Below are positions 1-9,684 of a stretch of DNA of 57,045 nt, piece by piece. The notes beneath the pieces are model-generated. The model ran no database searches. It was not told the DNA's origin and worked only from the letters and a program-made list of their open reading frames with translations. Position numbers and translations under genes: made by a program. Position 1 is the first letter of the stretch. The number at the start of each line of letters is the position of its first letter. This DNA comes from a virus, in the IMG/VR virus record IMGVR_UViG_3300020187_000040, positions 1 through 57,045 of that record. One strand, 5' to 3'.

Positions 1-360
1 CCATCACCATCTGTATCGGTTCCACTTGCACGGTTCTCATTGTCTGGAAAGTTGTCGTCCTGATTTGCGACTCCATCACCATCACTGTCTGCAAGCGGTC
101 CATCTGTGTTGTCGGTATCGAACTCGTTGTCTATACCATCACCATCTGTATCGGTTCCACTTGCACGGTTCTCATTGTCTGGAAAGTTGTCGTCCTGATT
201 TGCGACTCCATCACCATCACTGTCTGCAAGCGGTCCATCTGTGTTGTCGGTATCGAACTCGTCGTCTATACCATCACCATCTGTATCGGTTCCACTTGCA
301 CGGTTCTCATTGTCTGGAAAGTTGTCGTTCTGATTAATCACTCCATCACCATCACTGTCT
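1..360 (-). repeat. 135-bp tandem repeats coding 45-residue calcium-binding units
   Basis: The block TCGGTTCCAC starts at 16, 151 and 286, giving an exact 135-base period. The first two copies are almost identical at the DNA level. Each unit codes one DSDGDGV plus one DTDGDGID loop. The array continues past the window edge. Near-identity points to recent expansion. Confidence 0.85.
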
Positions 361-770
361 CCAAGTGGACCGCTTGCATCTATAGAGTAGTTTGCGGTAA
401 TCGACACACTGCCCTCAGGCATTGTAAATGAGTTATTAATTATTGTCACTCCCCCAGAAACCACTGTCCATCCATCAAACAAATATCCAGAGTTTGGAGT
501 TGCAGATAATGCCACAACATTTCCGGCGGCGGCATATTGACCCCCTCCAATTACGGAGCCTTCATTACTGTTTATATTTACTTTATAAACCTGTATATTA
601 GACTCATTATTTTCTAACTCTTCCGGGGATGTTGTAAACCCAAGCGAATAAACACTCCAACCAATTGGTCCATATACTATGATAGATCCAGTATCAGTCT
701 CTAGCCACGTGTCCCCAATTAATGGTTCAAGTGGTCTAGTTTCGGATGTACACGCCAGAAGCCTACTCAT
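1..770 (-). CDS. Modular tail-fibre protein with calcium-binding repeats (3' end cut by window edge)
   Basis: Open reading frame read by hand on the minus strand from ATG at 770; it runs off the left edge. Three parts are visible. Residues about 1-45 hold the short motif GDTW...TGSIIVYGPIGW, which recurs in other fibre genes of this window. Residues about 60-130 form an InlB-type B-repeat (GSVIGGGQY..., then GYLFDGW, then FTMPEGSVSITANY). From about residue 133 come 45-residue repeats rich in DSDGDGV and DTDGDGID, which are thrombospondin type 3-like calcium-binding loops. It lies 10 bases after the stop of the beta-helix gene 781-3825 and ends the fibre operon. A virion-surface adhesin or spacer is inferred; no enzyme domain is seen. 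Confidence 0.75.
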   Translation of the reverse strand, partial: MSRLLACTSETRPLEPLIGDTWLETDTGSIIVYGPIGWSVYSLGFTTSPEELENNESNIQVYKVNINSNEGSVIGGGQYAAAGNVVALSATPNSGYLFDGWTVVSGGVTIINNSFTMPEGSVSITANYSIDASGPLGDSDGDGVINQNDNFPDNENRASGTDTDGDGIDDEFDTDNTDGPLADSDGDGVANQDDNFPDNENRASGTDTDGDGIDNEFDTDNTDGPLADSDGDGVANQDDNFPDNENRASGTDTDGD

Positions 771-780
771 GACCAATATA

Positions 781-3700
781 TCACTTCCCTCTGCTTATCA
801 ATACAGAACTAGGTCTTAACTTATAGTTTTTATTGTCTATATCTAAGAAGCCTAGGTTTTCGTTAAATACCACACCGTCTTCAGGGTTAGTAATATTTTC
901 TGACGCACAGTTTTCTAAAACCGCACTGCTAGTTGATATGCAGTTGGTTCTAGGATATTTACTATAAAAAATGCAATTCTTGAACACACCATTAATACCT
1001 TGAGTTAAGTAATTATGAGCTGATTGGCGATCATTGTGGTCAGCGAATATGGAGTTTTTTATATCAGTATAAGCAGTTTCACCGACATTGAATGAATAAG
1101 TTGCTACTCCTGCTGGAATTTCAAATATAGAACCTTTGGCTGTAACCGAAAGAGATCCAATATACTTATGGGATAAGACATGGCAAGAATCAAAAACATA
1201 GTGGCACTCTCCACCTAAAGTAAAATGGTCTACTGCTATAAGTTGTATCCCTTTAAGGCGAAGAGTTGGATTTTTCCCAGCAGAATTGATTCTCCACCCG
1301 TTATCTGTAAAAATAGCTTGATGGGTGTTTTCTGCTATCATGGTAATATTATTGCCCACATTATCATCTTGCAAAATGGCACTAGTCCATACATATTGGC
1401 CATCTTTAAAGACTATTTGATTGCTAGAGCTTTGTGCCGCAGCAAGAAAAGCTTCAGAGTATTCGTTCCAGTAAAATGGATTACCTTCAGTTCCCGCGCC
1501 AGCGCCAGTTCCTGATTGCACCCAAATTGTATCGGCTGGGTATTTACTTTTGAAAATTCCACCAATACATGGCGAGTCTGGCCGCAACCTAAAATCTTCA
1601 TTTTCTGTAGTTAAGTCAACAAATAATGGATCTGCTACGATACAACTGCCACTATCAACATTTGGTGTATGAATAAAATCTGCGGCACTATTGTAATATA
1701 TATTATCAGTCCAATTTGTGGCCCAAATTCCTGTTTGAGTCTGACCACCAGAGGCAATAACTTGATTTAATGCTGCTATATCTGTGTATACAATACTGTT
1801 TTTAAAATAAGAATTGGCATCCATGGTTTGACCAAAGAATGTATTATTCTCATATGTTGGCCTGCGATATCCAGATAAATTAAAAAATGCACAGCTTTCT
1901 ATTCTATACCTGATGATACCATAACTATGGCCAATCCACTGCATGTCACCACCTGGACTTTTTTGAAGAGGAATGTTGAAAATACAACCCTTTGCATCAA
2001 ACCATTCGGATGGGGATATAATCAATGCCCCACCAATATTAGCAGTTGATGTAGCAGAAAATATGCATCCCCTCAAAGTAAGGTTTCGAAAACCACCTAA
2101 AATACCCCTATTAACATAACTAGTTGTATTGTTAATATGTATGCCAATATTTATGAAATAAAAATCAGAGCCACTAATTGTTGCGTTTGTATCTGTGTTG
2201 GCAGGATTATTATAAAGCATTGGCCATGCATTAATGTTATCTAGACTTACAAGCCTTGTGGATTTTGCACTAGACCCTACAAATCGAATACCATTTGGAT
2301 AGCTGGACTCAAAAGCCATTCCATTCGGACCTTGTCCGCCATTCATTGGGTGGTCACCTGCTTTGAATAAAATATCACAAGAACCAGTATATGCCCTAGC
2401 ATCAATAGCGCTCTGGTAATTCGAAAATGGATTAGATTCTGTACCAAGTGTACCCATTGAAACAGTTATATTGCCCCTCATATTTTCGTGGCCAGGTACA
2501 GTGCATTGATAATAGTATGTATCTGGATATTTGGGCGAAAAAGTAGTTGTCCCGCTCGCTTCAGAGGCTACCTGAATCCCTTGGCTGTTGTAAATTGCAA
2601 GAGCGTGCCCACCAGTAGTGTTAGTGAATACCAAGGTGTCCCTGATGTTTGCATTGATTGACGGGTCTGTTCCTGTAGCGTCTCCGCTAAAAGTATAATT
2701 GCTACCATCCCCAGCATCAAGAGAGAAAGAATAAGATGCATTGATTTCTGTGTGCGCAGAATCTACCCATAAACCATCTGGGTATTTTTCGTTTAATGGA
2801 TTGACGGTTGTAATCCCTCCGATCAATGAGGAGGAAGGGCGAAGTTGGAAATCTCTAAATGAAGAACCTAATGGGTTAACGAAAGAAGGTTCAATATTTA
2901 TAAGATTACCTGTGTTATTGACAACCTGACCAGAGGCATCAAAAAATACATTATTTTCCCATGTTCCTTTGTAAAAGCCACTGCTCGAAGCAAGTGATGT
3001 CGAGCCTGCATGGCTTTTAATATAAAATATATTATTTTTAAAAACAGGATTCATTAAACCCTGATTAATTAAACTGCTAAGCAATGGTTGAGCTGTAGTT
3101 GATGTTAAAATAACCGTGTTGTTTAGCATTTGAATAGCTTTGTCTGTACTCGCTGAATTGGTAGCTTGCCCAAAAGCTGCATAAAACATACCGTAAGTAG
3201 GTAGGGTTTGTTTAATTAAACAATTACTAACTACAGAATTAGCGGGCGGCCACCAATAACCACCACCGATAGATAAAATACATCGATTATAATTAAAACC
3301 AACTCTACCTCCATCAGGGTAATTGCTATAACCACTAATCCCAGGACTTCTTACATCTAATCCAACGCATAAAATATTTGCTGGCTTAAAGGCCGATTGA
3401 CCAATTATTGCTTCATAATCATTCAGGGCCCTTAATGTAGGTCTTCCGTTTTGTGGATAAACCGTCGAACTAAAAGGAAGATAATCATATAAACCATCAG
3501 TAAGAATGACCTCATCACCATCCGTTAAACTATCCAGCAAAAAATTACTTTGAATTAAATCAGTCGCCTTATATGGGTCGTCTAAGGTTCCTGAAACCTC
3601 CCTCCAGTCAGTAGTATTTGTGTTTGGTGGAGAATTTACATCCCCATCATGATTTGTTAAAGCTTCGTATATTTTACCATTATACGAAACCCTCATGCCA

Positions 3701-3825
3701 GTTAGCCAGTCAGGGTTTCTTCCGCCCACATCAGAGCCATCCCACTCTCCACCAAAAGATGGAATGGAAGGAAGGCCTCCGTATGTATCGGTATTACTAG
3801 ATTGCTTTAAATATACTGTCGCCAT
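781..3825 (-). CDS. Tail fibre/adhesin: three beta-helix segments with an inserted cupredoxin-like module
   Basis: 1014 residues. Residues about 38-78 look like a small chitin-binding-type module (W..G..V.YNGK.YEA.....W). Three right-handed parallel beta-helix segments follow. Each ends in the characteristic closing motif: IEPSFVNP...FQLRPSS near 310-337, ADPLFVDL...FRLRPDSP near 729-757, and FLDIDNKNYKLRPSS at the C-terminus. Between the first two, near 370-455, sits a cupredoxin-like domain with candidate copper ligands His (GGHAL), Cys (YYYQC), His (VPGH) and Met (ENM). GGAGG lies about 11 bases before the ATG, inside the end of the upstream gene 2 bases away. Virion-surface function is inferred from position and architecture. 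Confidence 0.75.
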   Translation of the reverse strand: MATVYLKQSSNTDTYGGLPSIPSFGGEWDGSDVGGRNPDWLTGMRVSYNGKIYEALTNHDGDVNSPPNTNTTDWREVSGTLDDPYKATDLIQSNFLLDSLTDGDEVILTDGLYDYLPFSSTVYPQNGRPTLRALNDYEAIIGQSAFKPANILCVGLDVRSPGISGYSNYPDGGRVGFNYNRCILSIGGGYWWPPANSVVSNCLIKQTLPTYGMFYAAFGQATNSASTDKAIQMLNNTVILTSTTAQPLLSSLINQGLMNPVFKNNIFYIKSHAGSTSLASSSGFYKGTWENNVFFDASGQVVNNTGNLINIEPSFVNPLGSSFRDFQLRPSSSLIGGITTVNPLNEKYPDGLWVDSAHTEINASYSFSLDAGDGSNYTFSGDATGTDPSINANIRDTLVFTNTTGGHALAIYNSQGIQVASEASGTTTFSPKYPDTYYYQCTVPGHENMRGNITVSMGTLGTESNPFSNYQSAIDARAYTGSCDILFKAGDHPMNGGQGPNGMAFESSYPNGIRFVGSSAKSTRLVSLDNINAWPMLYNNPANTDTNATISGSDFYFINIGIHINNTTSYVNRGILGGFRNLTLRGCIFSATSTANIGGALIISPSEWFDAKGCIFNIPLQKSPGGDMQWIGHSYGIIRYRIESCAFFNLSGYRRPTYENNTFFGQTMDANSYFKNSIVYTDIAALNQVIASGGQTQTGIWATNWTDNIYYNSAADFIHTPNVDSGSCIVADPLFVDLTTENEDFRLRPDSPCIGGIFKSKYPADTIWVQSGTGAGAGTEGNPFYWNEYSEAFLAAAQSSSNQIVFKDGQYVWTSAILQDDNVGNNITMIAENTHQAIFTDNGWRINSAGKNPTLRLKGIQLIAVDHFTLGGECHYVFDSCHVLSHKYIGSLSVTAKGSIFEIPAGVATYSFNVGETAYTDIKNSIFADHNDRQSAHNYLTQGINGVFKNCIFYSKYPRTNCISTSSAVLENCASENITNPEDGVVFNENLGFLDIDNKNYKLRPSSVLISRGK

Positions 3826-3827
3826 AA

Positions 3828-5054
3828 TTAGAAATAACCTCCGTCAATTAATAAAGGACTGGGGTTTGATCCTATTGATGGGTTTTGAAATCCCTGCCTA
3901 ATTGGAAGACCATTCGTTCCAAGCGAATCACTGTCACCATTAATAACAGAGTAAGATTCTCCATCTGTATGTACGAACTCGATATCTGAAGGGCTGTCGC
4001 CGTCATCAACTTTAACAGCAATACCTAAAGCAATAGCATTGTTAGCATTAACTTCTTCTTCTCCCCCTACAAGGTGAGCCACCCTATTGCCAGCTGTATC
4101 AGTTGTAAATAAAATAAAAGAACTTTCATCAGAATAAATCCTAGTATCAACTGGATTAATTGGGTGCGCGCCAATATCAGTAGCGCCTTTAACTTTAAAA
4201 TCATTAAATCTATACCAACCAGATGGCAAATCACCCTGACCTGTCGTACCAACAACAAACCTTTCTTGATCCGTTAATAACTTAAATTTTATATCTTGGT
4301 CTATACCTGTTAGCACCGAAGCTGTCCCCAGGCCTAATTTATCTGCGGTTAAAATTGTAACTACATTTCCTTCGTCATCTTGGGCTTGAGGTATAGATTC
4401 AAAATATAAAGATTCCGGGTTATTTGGGTCTGGTTTAACCGCAGCTTGACCAACCAAGAACCCAGCTTCAGAAACTACAAGTCTACCCTGGTTATCTGAA
4501 TCCACGCTGGATTGACCAATTTTGATACCACTTGGTAAATTTAATACATCTCCTTCTGCCGATATACTTATGTTTTCTCCAATTTTTAATGAATTATCAC
4601 TAAGAAATAGGTGTCGAATTTTCTTATCTGCTGAACCGATGTCAAAGTCTGCATTTGTAGCTGGTAACATGTGTCCCGAAAAATTTATACCCCCCTCTAC
4701 AATAATGGATCCATCTTGCTCTATTGGTTGGTAGTTGTGGCTACTATTAAAATCAGAAATCTGAGAGGTGGTTATACTTAATGCAGCTTGATGTCCAGTC
4801 ACATCGGATTCAGTAACTGTATAGTCTGTGATATAAGATCCAAGGTCTGATATCTGGCTTTCGCTAATCGTAAGGGCTGCCTCATGTCCAGTCACATCAG
4901 ATTGTGTTACCACATATCCAGTTAACACCTGATTTCCATCAACATTAACTTCTTCAAAGTTCCCCGTTTTAAAGCCGGCATACCCCCAATGCAAACCAGG
5001 CTTACCTATTCCCCCTTCTCCGTCTCCTCTTGGTACTAAATTTCTTGTTGTCAT
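3828..5054 (-). CDS. Tail fibre protein with repeated SDVTGH/SQISD stalk
   Basis: 408 residues. Residues about 50-110 carry two copies of a stalk repeat (SDVTGHEAAL...SQISDL and SDVTGHQAAL...SQISDF). Residues about 130-155 contain NADFDIGSADKKIRHLFLSD, a segment I associate with tail fibres of marine phages, where it precedes a trimeric beta region. The C-terminus has no recognised domain. The ribosome binding site AGAGGACA lies 3 bases upstream of ATG. The same 8-mer precedes the capsid and decoration genes. A GTGTA promoter candidate at 5088-5092 suggests it heads its own transcript. Confidence 0.7.
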   Translation of the reverse strand: MTTRNLVPRGDGEGGIGKPGLHWGYAGFKTGNFEEVNVDGNQVLTGYVVTQSDVTGHEAALTISESQISDLGSYITDYTVTESDVTGHQAALSITTSQISDFNSSHNYQPIEQDGSIIVEGGINFSGHMLPATNADFDIGSADKKIRHLFLSDNSLKIGENISISAEGDVLNLPSGIKIGQSSVDSDNQGRLVVSEAGFLVGQAAVKPDPNNPESLYFESIPQAQDDEGNVVTILTADKLGLGTASVLTGIDQDIKFKLLTDQERFVVGTTGQGDLPSGWYRFNDFKVKGATDIGAHPINPVDTRIYSDESSFILFTTDTAGNRVAHLVGGEEEVNANNAIALGIAVKVDDGDSPSDIEFVHTDGESYSVINGDSDSLGTNGLPIRQGFQNPSIGSNPSPLLIDGGYF

Positions 5055-5081
5055 ATTTGTCCTCTAATATATTTCATTAAT

Positions 5082-5092
5082 TATAACTACAC
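5082..5092 (-). promoter_or_regulatory. Candidate phage late promoter (GTGTA core)
   Basis: Reads GTGTA GTTATA on the minus strand, 33 bases before the fibre gene start at 5054. One of twelve GTGTA sites placed at unit starts. Confidence 0.5.
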
Positions 5093-5104
5093 ATTTAAAT
5101 CAAA

Positions 5105-5482
5105 TTATATCGGATTATCTCTAGGAGAAATATCTCCATTAATATCTTCAAAGTATTGTATGCCAGACTCCTCTGTTTCGTAATCTGATTCTCTTGGTGA
5201 ATAATCCGTAGAATTAACAGCTTCCCACAACTCTATTGCTGGGCCTTGAGAGTCTATCGAGGCGGTTCTTAATACCAGGTCACCGTCTTGTTCTTTTTCA
5301 AACCATTGAACGGAAAGGCTATTTTCAGCTATATTATGAGTTAAATCGTATTGAGCTACCCTCCATCCAGTTTCCTCTTTAATCAGTAAGCTTTTCGTCT
5401 CTGTATCAAAAAAAATATCCCCGACACTTGCATTGGTCGGCATATTAGAAGATGCACATGTTTTTATTGTTGTATAGCTCAT
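5105..5482 (-). CDS. Small structural protein with GD-F...GW module
   Basis: 125 residues; no full-length family recognised. Residues 12-45 hold SVGDIFFDTETKSLLIKEETGW, split here only for description, a variant of the short module found in many phage fibre proteins and in at least two other genes of this window (near 770 and 55800). The acidic C-terminus (YETEESGIQYFEDINGD) has no assigned role. It stands alone between two fibre genes, with a GTGTA promoter candidate 11 bases before its ATG. Probably a minor fibre or fibre-attachment protein; that is inference from context. Confidence 0.6.
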   Translation of the reverse strand: MSYTTIKTCASSNMPTNASVGDIFFDTETKSLLIKEETGWRVAQYDLTHNIAENSLSVQWFEKEQDGDLVLRTASIDSQGPAIELWEAVNSTDYSPRESDYETEESGIQYFEDINGDISPRDNPI

Positions 5483-5487
5483 TATCT

Positions 5488-5498
5488 TAATGATACAC
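5488..5498 (-). promoter_or_regulatory. Candidate phage late promoter (GTGTA core)
   Basis: Reads GTGTA TCATTA on the minus strand, preceded by TTTAA and lying 11 bases before the ATG at 5482, in the short gap after the stop of 5509-8100. Confidence 0.55.
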
Positions 5499-5508
5499 TT
5501 AAAGAATA

Positions 5509-8100
5509 TTAGTTACTATCAACAATATACCAAGTTCCATCATAGTATATATATAAATTAGCCGTATCAGTTCCGTATGCCACGGTAGCCTCCCCCGAAG
5601 GGTTAGTTGGTTCTGTTGCTAATATTTCTGCCTCAGTTGCTTGAAAGTTAATATTAAAAGGGCCCTGATCTATGTTTTCATAAATATACCATATACCTTC
5701 ATAATATACATATAGGTTCGAAGTATCTGATCCATATGCTATCACAACCTCACCCGAAGGATTGGTTGGTTCTGTTGATAGTATTTCTTGCTCTGTTGCA
5801 ACAAAAGATATATTAAAAACACAATCCATCCATTTAGCTGCTATTCGCGACCTATTAATACCGGCATCTATATCCCACAAACCATTACCGCTAACCCATG
5901 GAGCATGAACGTTTAATGACATATTGCTATGACCCCATAGGGATGCTCTTCCGCACGGACTAAAACCATCTAAATCTGGTAAATACTTAAAAGCTACAAA
6001 ACAAGATAATCCACTTAATTGCCTCTGTGTATTACCTCCGGCTAAAAATGGAGATCCCCCACTAACTGTCTGCATATAATCACTCTCTGGGGTCTCTGCA
6101 CCATCAAACCTAATTGCCGGCAGTCCGTGAAGCTCTGAATAAATTGGGCTATCTACTCCAGCTGGCACATAAAAGCTCGCGCCAGATGATGTTTTATCGG
6201 TCCATTCAATTACTTCTCCATTAGATTCAACTATTGAAGTTTCATTATACCACCCAACTAGGGGGCTACCTATATCCGATGGCCTCCAACCGATAACACC
6301 TGAAGATTTATACGGATGAGACTCGGGCAGGAATTGTTGCATGGACCATTTATGGGCCAGGTATCCTTCTATTTTTTGCCTGTTTGCATTGCTTACATTT
6401 TCATCAATTACAACAATCTCCCCGATCACAGACGACTGATTAAAAGCAACCTCAGCTATCTTCATTCTTGCATTAGTTCCAATAACTATATTTTTATCTC
6501 TATCCGTTTCCTCAACTAAAAGGTTTCCATTCTGCCACATTTGCTGTGTCGTGGTTGATTGATCGTAAGTCCAACCACCTATAAAATTAATAAGCCTATC
6601 ACTAACCTCATCATATATCGCTGTCACAATTACATTGCTAGCAGGCATGATAATTTTATTATCAACAATCTCTACTGGGTTACCTTGCAAGTCAACTGCA
6701 GTTATAGAGCTTAAGAAGAAATTGTTTTGCGGATACAATAAGAGTATTACCTCTTGCCCTTCTTTATATAGAGGCTCTGGATATGATGCTTCGGACCCAC
6801 CAGGACTGTCTACGAAAGTAATACTATATTCATAACCTGCATTTCTATTACTTCCCTCGATCTTATTATATTCAACATCGTATGCATACGATGATCTTGG
6901 CGATAACCCAACAACTCTACTAATTTGTTGCTGCTTTTTTACTGCCGGCAAATATGCCAATTCCGTTGACAGAGCTCTGTGCTCACTTGAGTATCTACTT
7001 TTTGAGCCCAATCCTATATGCCAGTTTATAACAGTATCTAATAATGTTGTAGAGAAATCTTTATAAGAAAATAATCCTAAATTTTTAACATCATCTGATG
7101 CACCAAAATAATAAAAACAATATAATATATTATCTTTTAATATTTTAGGATCCCTTGTTGTTAGTTCTACTGATTCATCCTCTATTGCATCTCCCCATAG
7201 ATTTCTTTTTAATTTGCCATACCAATTTTTATTTATATATTCTTCTAGGTGCTGATAAAAAACTTCGTCCCTATTTGATCCGTCTCTGAATATTGAGTCA
7301 GCATTTGCAGATCCATTAACATCAAATATGGAGTTCCACTCAGTTAGTGTGGTGTTTTTATCCACCAGCCCCCCATAAATTAGCCCGGGTTTTTCATCTA
7401 ACCTTATACTGCCGACTCCCAGTAAATCTTCCTCGAGATAGTTTCTTTTCAAGTTAAACTTAAATAAAGACCCCTCAAGCTTTGGGGAGAATATCTCGAG
7501 AGCCATTAATTCTTTTGAAAAAAGCAATAGAACATTAGCGTGTGTTTCTGACAGCGAAAACCTTTCTTTTAAATACCTGACAGCATAACTCCTTCTCCCT
7601 AATGACCCTTGCTGGTTTGTTTTAATCTCTAAGTGGGGGGAGCTCTTATTAGAATCTTCTATGCTTGTTAATTCTACAGGAAACCAATCTCCCTCTGCCG
7701 GCCAAGATATATTATAATAGTCGTCAAGTATCAAGAACTCTCCTTTATGATATTCATCTTCGCTTAGAAGGGTAACATCTTGAGTGATTGGCAGCTTATT
7801 TGTTACAGTACTTTCTTGAGACAACATTGATACATGCTCGCCAGGCACCCATGCAAGCCCATCAGGATATCCGACCATATCTAACTCTGTTGTACTTAAC
7901 GGCTTCGACTCGTTAGTAAAAGACCTATGCCTACTTAGCTCAAAAATATAATCAGACTTTGTTGTATACTGCAGTATGCCAGTACCTCCAATATTAAATA
8001 AATTAATTTCAGAGTTAGTCGCAGCATCCATAGCTATACTAAAAGATAAATAATCGTTTTGATTATTGCTTGAAGAAATATTTATTTCATTAAATTCCAT
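5509..8100 (-). CDS. Large modular tail-fibre protein (B-repeat plus LamG-like domains)
   Basis: 863 residues. The N-terminal 400 residues are unassigned. An InlB-type B-repeat lies near 428-500 (ITFVDSPGGSEASYPEP... ending IIMPASNVIVTAIYD). A LamG/concanavalin-like signature follows near 579-605 (GYLAHKW...LPESHPYK), then the start of a second LamG-like region (GWYNETSIVES...VIEWTDKTS). The C-terminus carries two tandem copies of a roughly 50-residue unit (ATE.EIL.TEPTNPSGE...YGTDT.NLY.YY.GTWY). The same LamG signature occurs in 16476-18398 and the same B-repeat in three other genes. A carbohydrate- or receptor-binding fibre is inferred. It starts 8 bases after the upstream stop. Confidence 0.7.
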   Translation of the reverse strand: MEFNEINISSSNNQNDYLSFSIAMDAATNSEINLFNIGGTGILQYTTKSDYIFELSRHRSFTNESKPLSTTELDMVGYPDGLAWVPGEHVSMLSQESTVTNKLPITQDVTLLSEDEYHKGEFLILDDYYNISWPAEGDWFPVELTSIEDSNKSSPHLEIKTNQQGSLGRRSYAVRYLKERFSLSETHANVLLLFSKELMALEIFSPKLEGSLFKFNLKRNYLEEDLLGVGSIRLDEKPGLIYGGLVDKNTTLTEWNSIFDVNGSANADSIFRDGSNRDEVFYQHLEEYINKNWYGKLKRNLWGDAIEDESVELTTRDPKILKDNILYCFYYFGASDDVKNLGLFSYKDFSTTLLDTVINWHIGLGSKSRYSSEHRALSTELAYLPAVKKQQQISRVVGLSPRSSYAYDVEYNKIEGSNRNAGYEYSITFVDSPGGSEASYPEPLYKEGQEVILLLYPQNNFFLSSITAVDLQGNPVEIVDNKIIMPASNVIVTAIYDEVSDRLINFIGGWTYDQSTTTQQMWQNGNLLVEETDRDKNIVIGTNARMKIAEVAFNQSSVIGEIVVIDENVSNANRQKIEGYLAHKWSMQQFLPESHPYKSSGVIGWRPSDIGSPLVGWYNETSIVESNGEVIEWTDKTSSGASFYVPAGVDSPIYSELHGLPAIRFDGAETPESDYMQTVSGGSPFLAGGNTQRQLSGLSCFVAFKYLPDLDGFSPCGRASLWGHSNMSLNVHAPWVSGNGLWDIDAGINRSRIAAKWMDCVFNISFVATEQEILSTEPTNPSGEVVIAYGSDTSNLYVYYEGIWYIYENIDQGPFNINFQATEAEILATEPTNPSGEATVAYGTDTANLYIYYDGTWYIVDSN

Positions 8101-8108
8101 CTTGTTTA

Positions 8109-9683
8109 TTATAATATCAGATTAGCTCCACCGCCAAAATCGTTAGTCATAGAAAGTATAAACGGATCTATGTGCATACCATGTATTGCAGGGCCGTGAA
8201 TCATAGCTATAGCTATACCCTGTTTCCAGAATCCTTCAAAAGTTGACGGGCTTCCACCAAAATGAGCAATAAGGGTTGCGTTATATAAAGTCCTCCAAGC
8301 TGCCAACTGTCCATCTAGCCAGGTTAATGTTTGGGTACCATCATTATTAAAATCACCATTATTTATTTTTATAAATAACTGAGAATATATAGCCTTATAT
8401 CCGCTCCCTATGGCATTAATATCAGGCTCTGGTTCAGGCTCTGGTTCAGGCTCCGGTTCAGGCTCTGGTTCAGGCTCCGGTTCTGGTTCAGGCTCTGGTT
8501 CAGGCTCTGGATTTGCGGGCTCTATGTCAATTGAATCACAAAAATCTGTAGTATCATAGTCCCCCTCGTCAGCAGCAAATATTGATATAATTGTTTCCTG
8601 GCTACTATTTATAAATACGGTTTGGTTTCTTGCATCCAAACTACCCTCTACATTATAAAATAACCCAGTAAAATCATTTCCATCTATAGTTAAAGTTGTA
8701 TTTTTCGAGCTGTCATATTCTACTATCATAGAATAACCTTGATCATCATAAGTATATATAAATTCCTCGTCCGACAGGGATCCGTTTATTAATTCGTTTA
8801 CATTATTTTTGCCCTGTATCATCTTGCGCATACCCCCAAGAGCACCAGACATTCCAATATGCCCATATAATTCAGCAATATTCTTCCCCCCGTTAGTTAT
8901 CACGTCAGAGTATGACAATATAGAAACATCTAGTTTTTGCATAAACTCCAAATCATCACCCCATCCATCTGTATTAAATTGGGCTGGTGGAGTTTTATTT
9001 ATACAAACATCATTCTCAATGTCTGGGTTAAAGTCACTCAAGTCTGCTGGTATGAAATTATCCCGATTCTCCATCCACTCCCTATCTCCAGGATCTTCGC
9101 AAAGAAAGCTTCCTGTCAGTGTAAAGTATGCATCGCAGTCATTTTCATCAGTAGAGCAATTTGATATGGGAAACCCCGGATATATGCTTACTCTTGCCCC
9201 GAATACATCTACTGGTAATTCTTGATTGTGTACATCTTGAATTATTCCAGCATTCCCGCTCTCTAATTCTTTTATTAATGGATGAAAAAATGTTGGAATC
9301 TTAAAGGAATCGGTCGGATTTAGAGTGATCGGCAACTCTTCTGTATTATCTGCAGTATACATAGAGCCTTGATTCCTGTATTTAGGGTACTCAAACAAGG
9401 AAAACCTAACAGGATCACTATTAACAAAACCGGTTATCTCTATTGGAAGAGTGCATGTATTTGTAATCCTTACAAATCTGCCAGAATCCACTATTGTTCT
9501 TTTAAAATTACAATCAAATTTAGTTGTAGTGTCAGAGCAACTATTGTCTGTGTATATCTTTAATTCGCTCTCCGTAAAAACAAAGGCGTCGTCTTTTTCT
9601 CTTATTATTGGTCCGCATGCAGAAAAATTACTAGTACCTTCTTCGGACAGGCAAATTCCAGAATCTTGAGTTATAAATGCCAT
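8109..9683 (-). CDS. Virion structural protein with Pro-Glu linker
   Basis: 524 residues from the ATG at 9683 (MAFITQDSGICLS). A longer reading frame opens at 9752, but its first 23 residues fall inside the end of the upstream gene and look like that gene read in another frame. The start chosen is 1 base after the upstream TAA. Residues about 1-390 are rich in cysteine and aspartate without a recognised fold. Residues about 392-422 are a run of about 15 PE dipeptides, a stiff extended linker. The last 100 residues include a WLDGQLAAWRTLYNATL helix and a Gly/His-rich tail. Tail-tip location is inferred from its place between the tip protein and fibres. Confidence 0.65.
   Translation of the reverse strand: MAFITQDSGICLSEEGTSNFSACGPIIREKDDAFVFTESELKIYTDNSCSDTTTKFDCNFKRTIVDSGRFVRITNTCTLPIEITGFVNSDPVRFSLFEYPKYRNQGSMYTADNTEELPITLNPTDSFKIPTFFHPLIKELESGNAGIIQDVHNQELPVDVFGARVSIYPGFPISNCSTDENDCDAYFTLTGSFLCEDPGDREWMENRDNFIPADLSDFNPDIENDVCINKTPPAQFNTDGWGDDLEFMQKLDVSILSYSDVITNGGKNIAELYGHIGMSGALGGMRKMIQGKNNVNELINGSLSDEEFIYTYDDQGYSMIVEYDSSKNTTLTIDGNDFTGLFYNVEGSLDARNQTVFINSSQETIISIFAADEGDYDTTDFCDSIDIEPANPEPEPEPEPEPEPEPEPEPEPEPEPEPEPDINAIGSGYKAIYSQLFIKINNGDFNNDGTQTLTWLDGQLAAWRTLYNATLIAHFGGSPSTFEGFWKQGIAIAMIHGPAIHGMHIDPFILSMTNDFGGGANLIL
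8422..8511 (-). repeat. Pro-Glu hexanucleotide repeat
   Basis: About fifteen six-base units coding Pro-Glu inside gene 8109-9683, with only synonymous variation (GGCTCT, GGTTCA, GGCTCC on the plus strand). The product is a rigid spacer. Confidence 0.85.
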
Positions 9684-9684
9684 A

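Noticed and set aside
26-337. Plus-strand frame rich in His, Leu and Cys with repeats
   Set aside because: It is the antisense of the 135-base calcium-loop repeats of the minus-strand gene 1-770, which has the sensible protein sequence.
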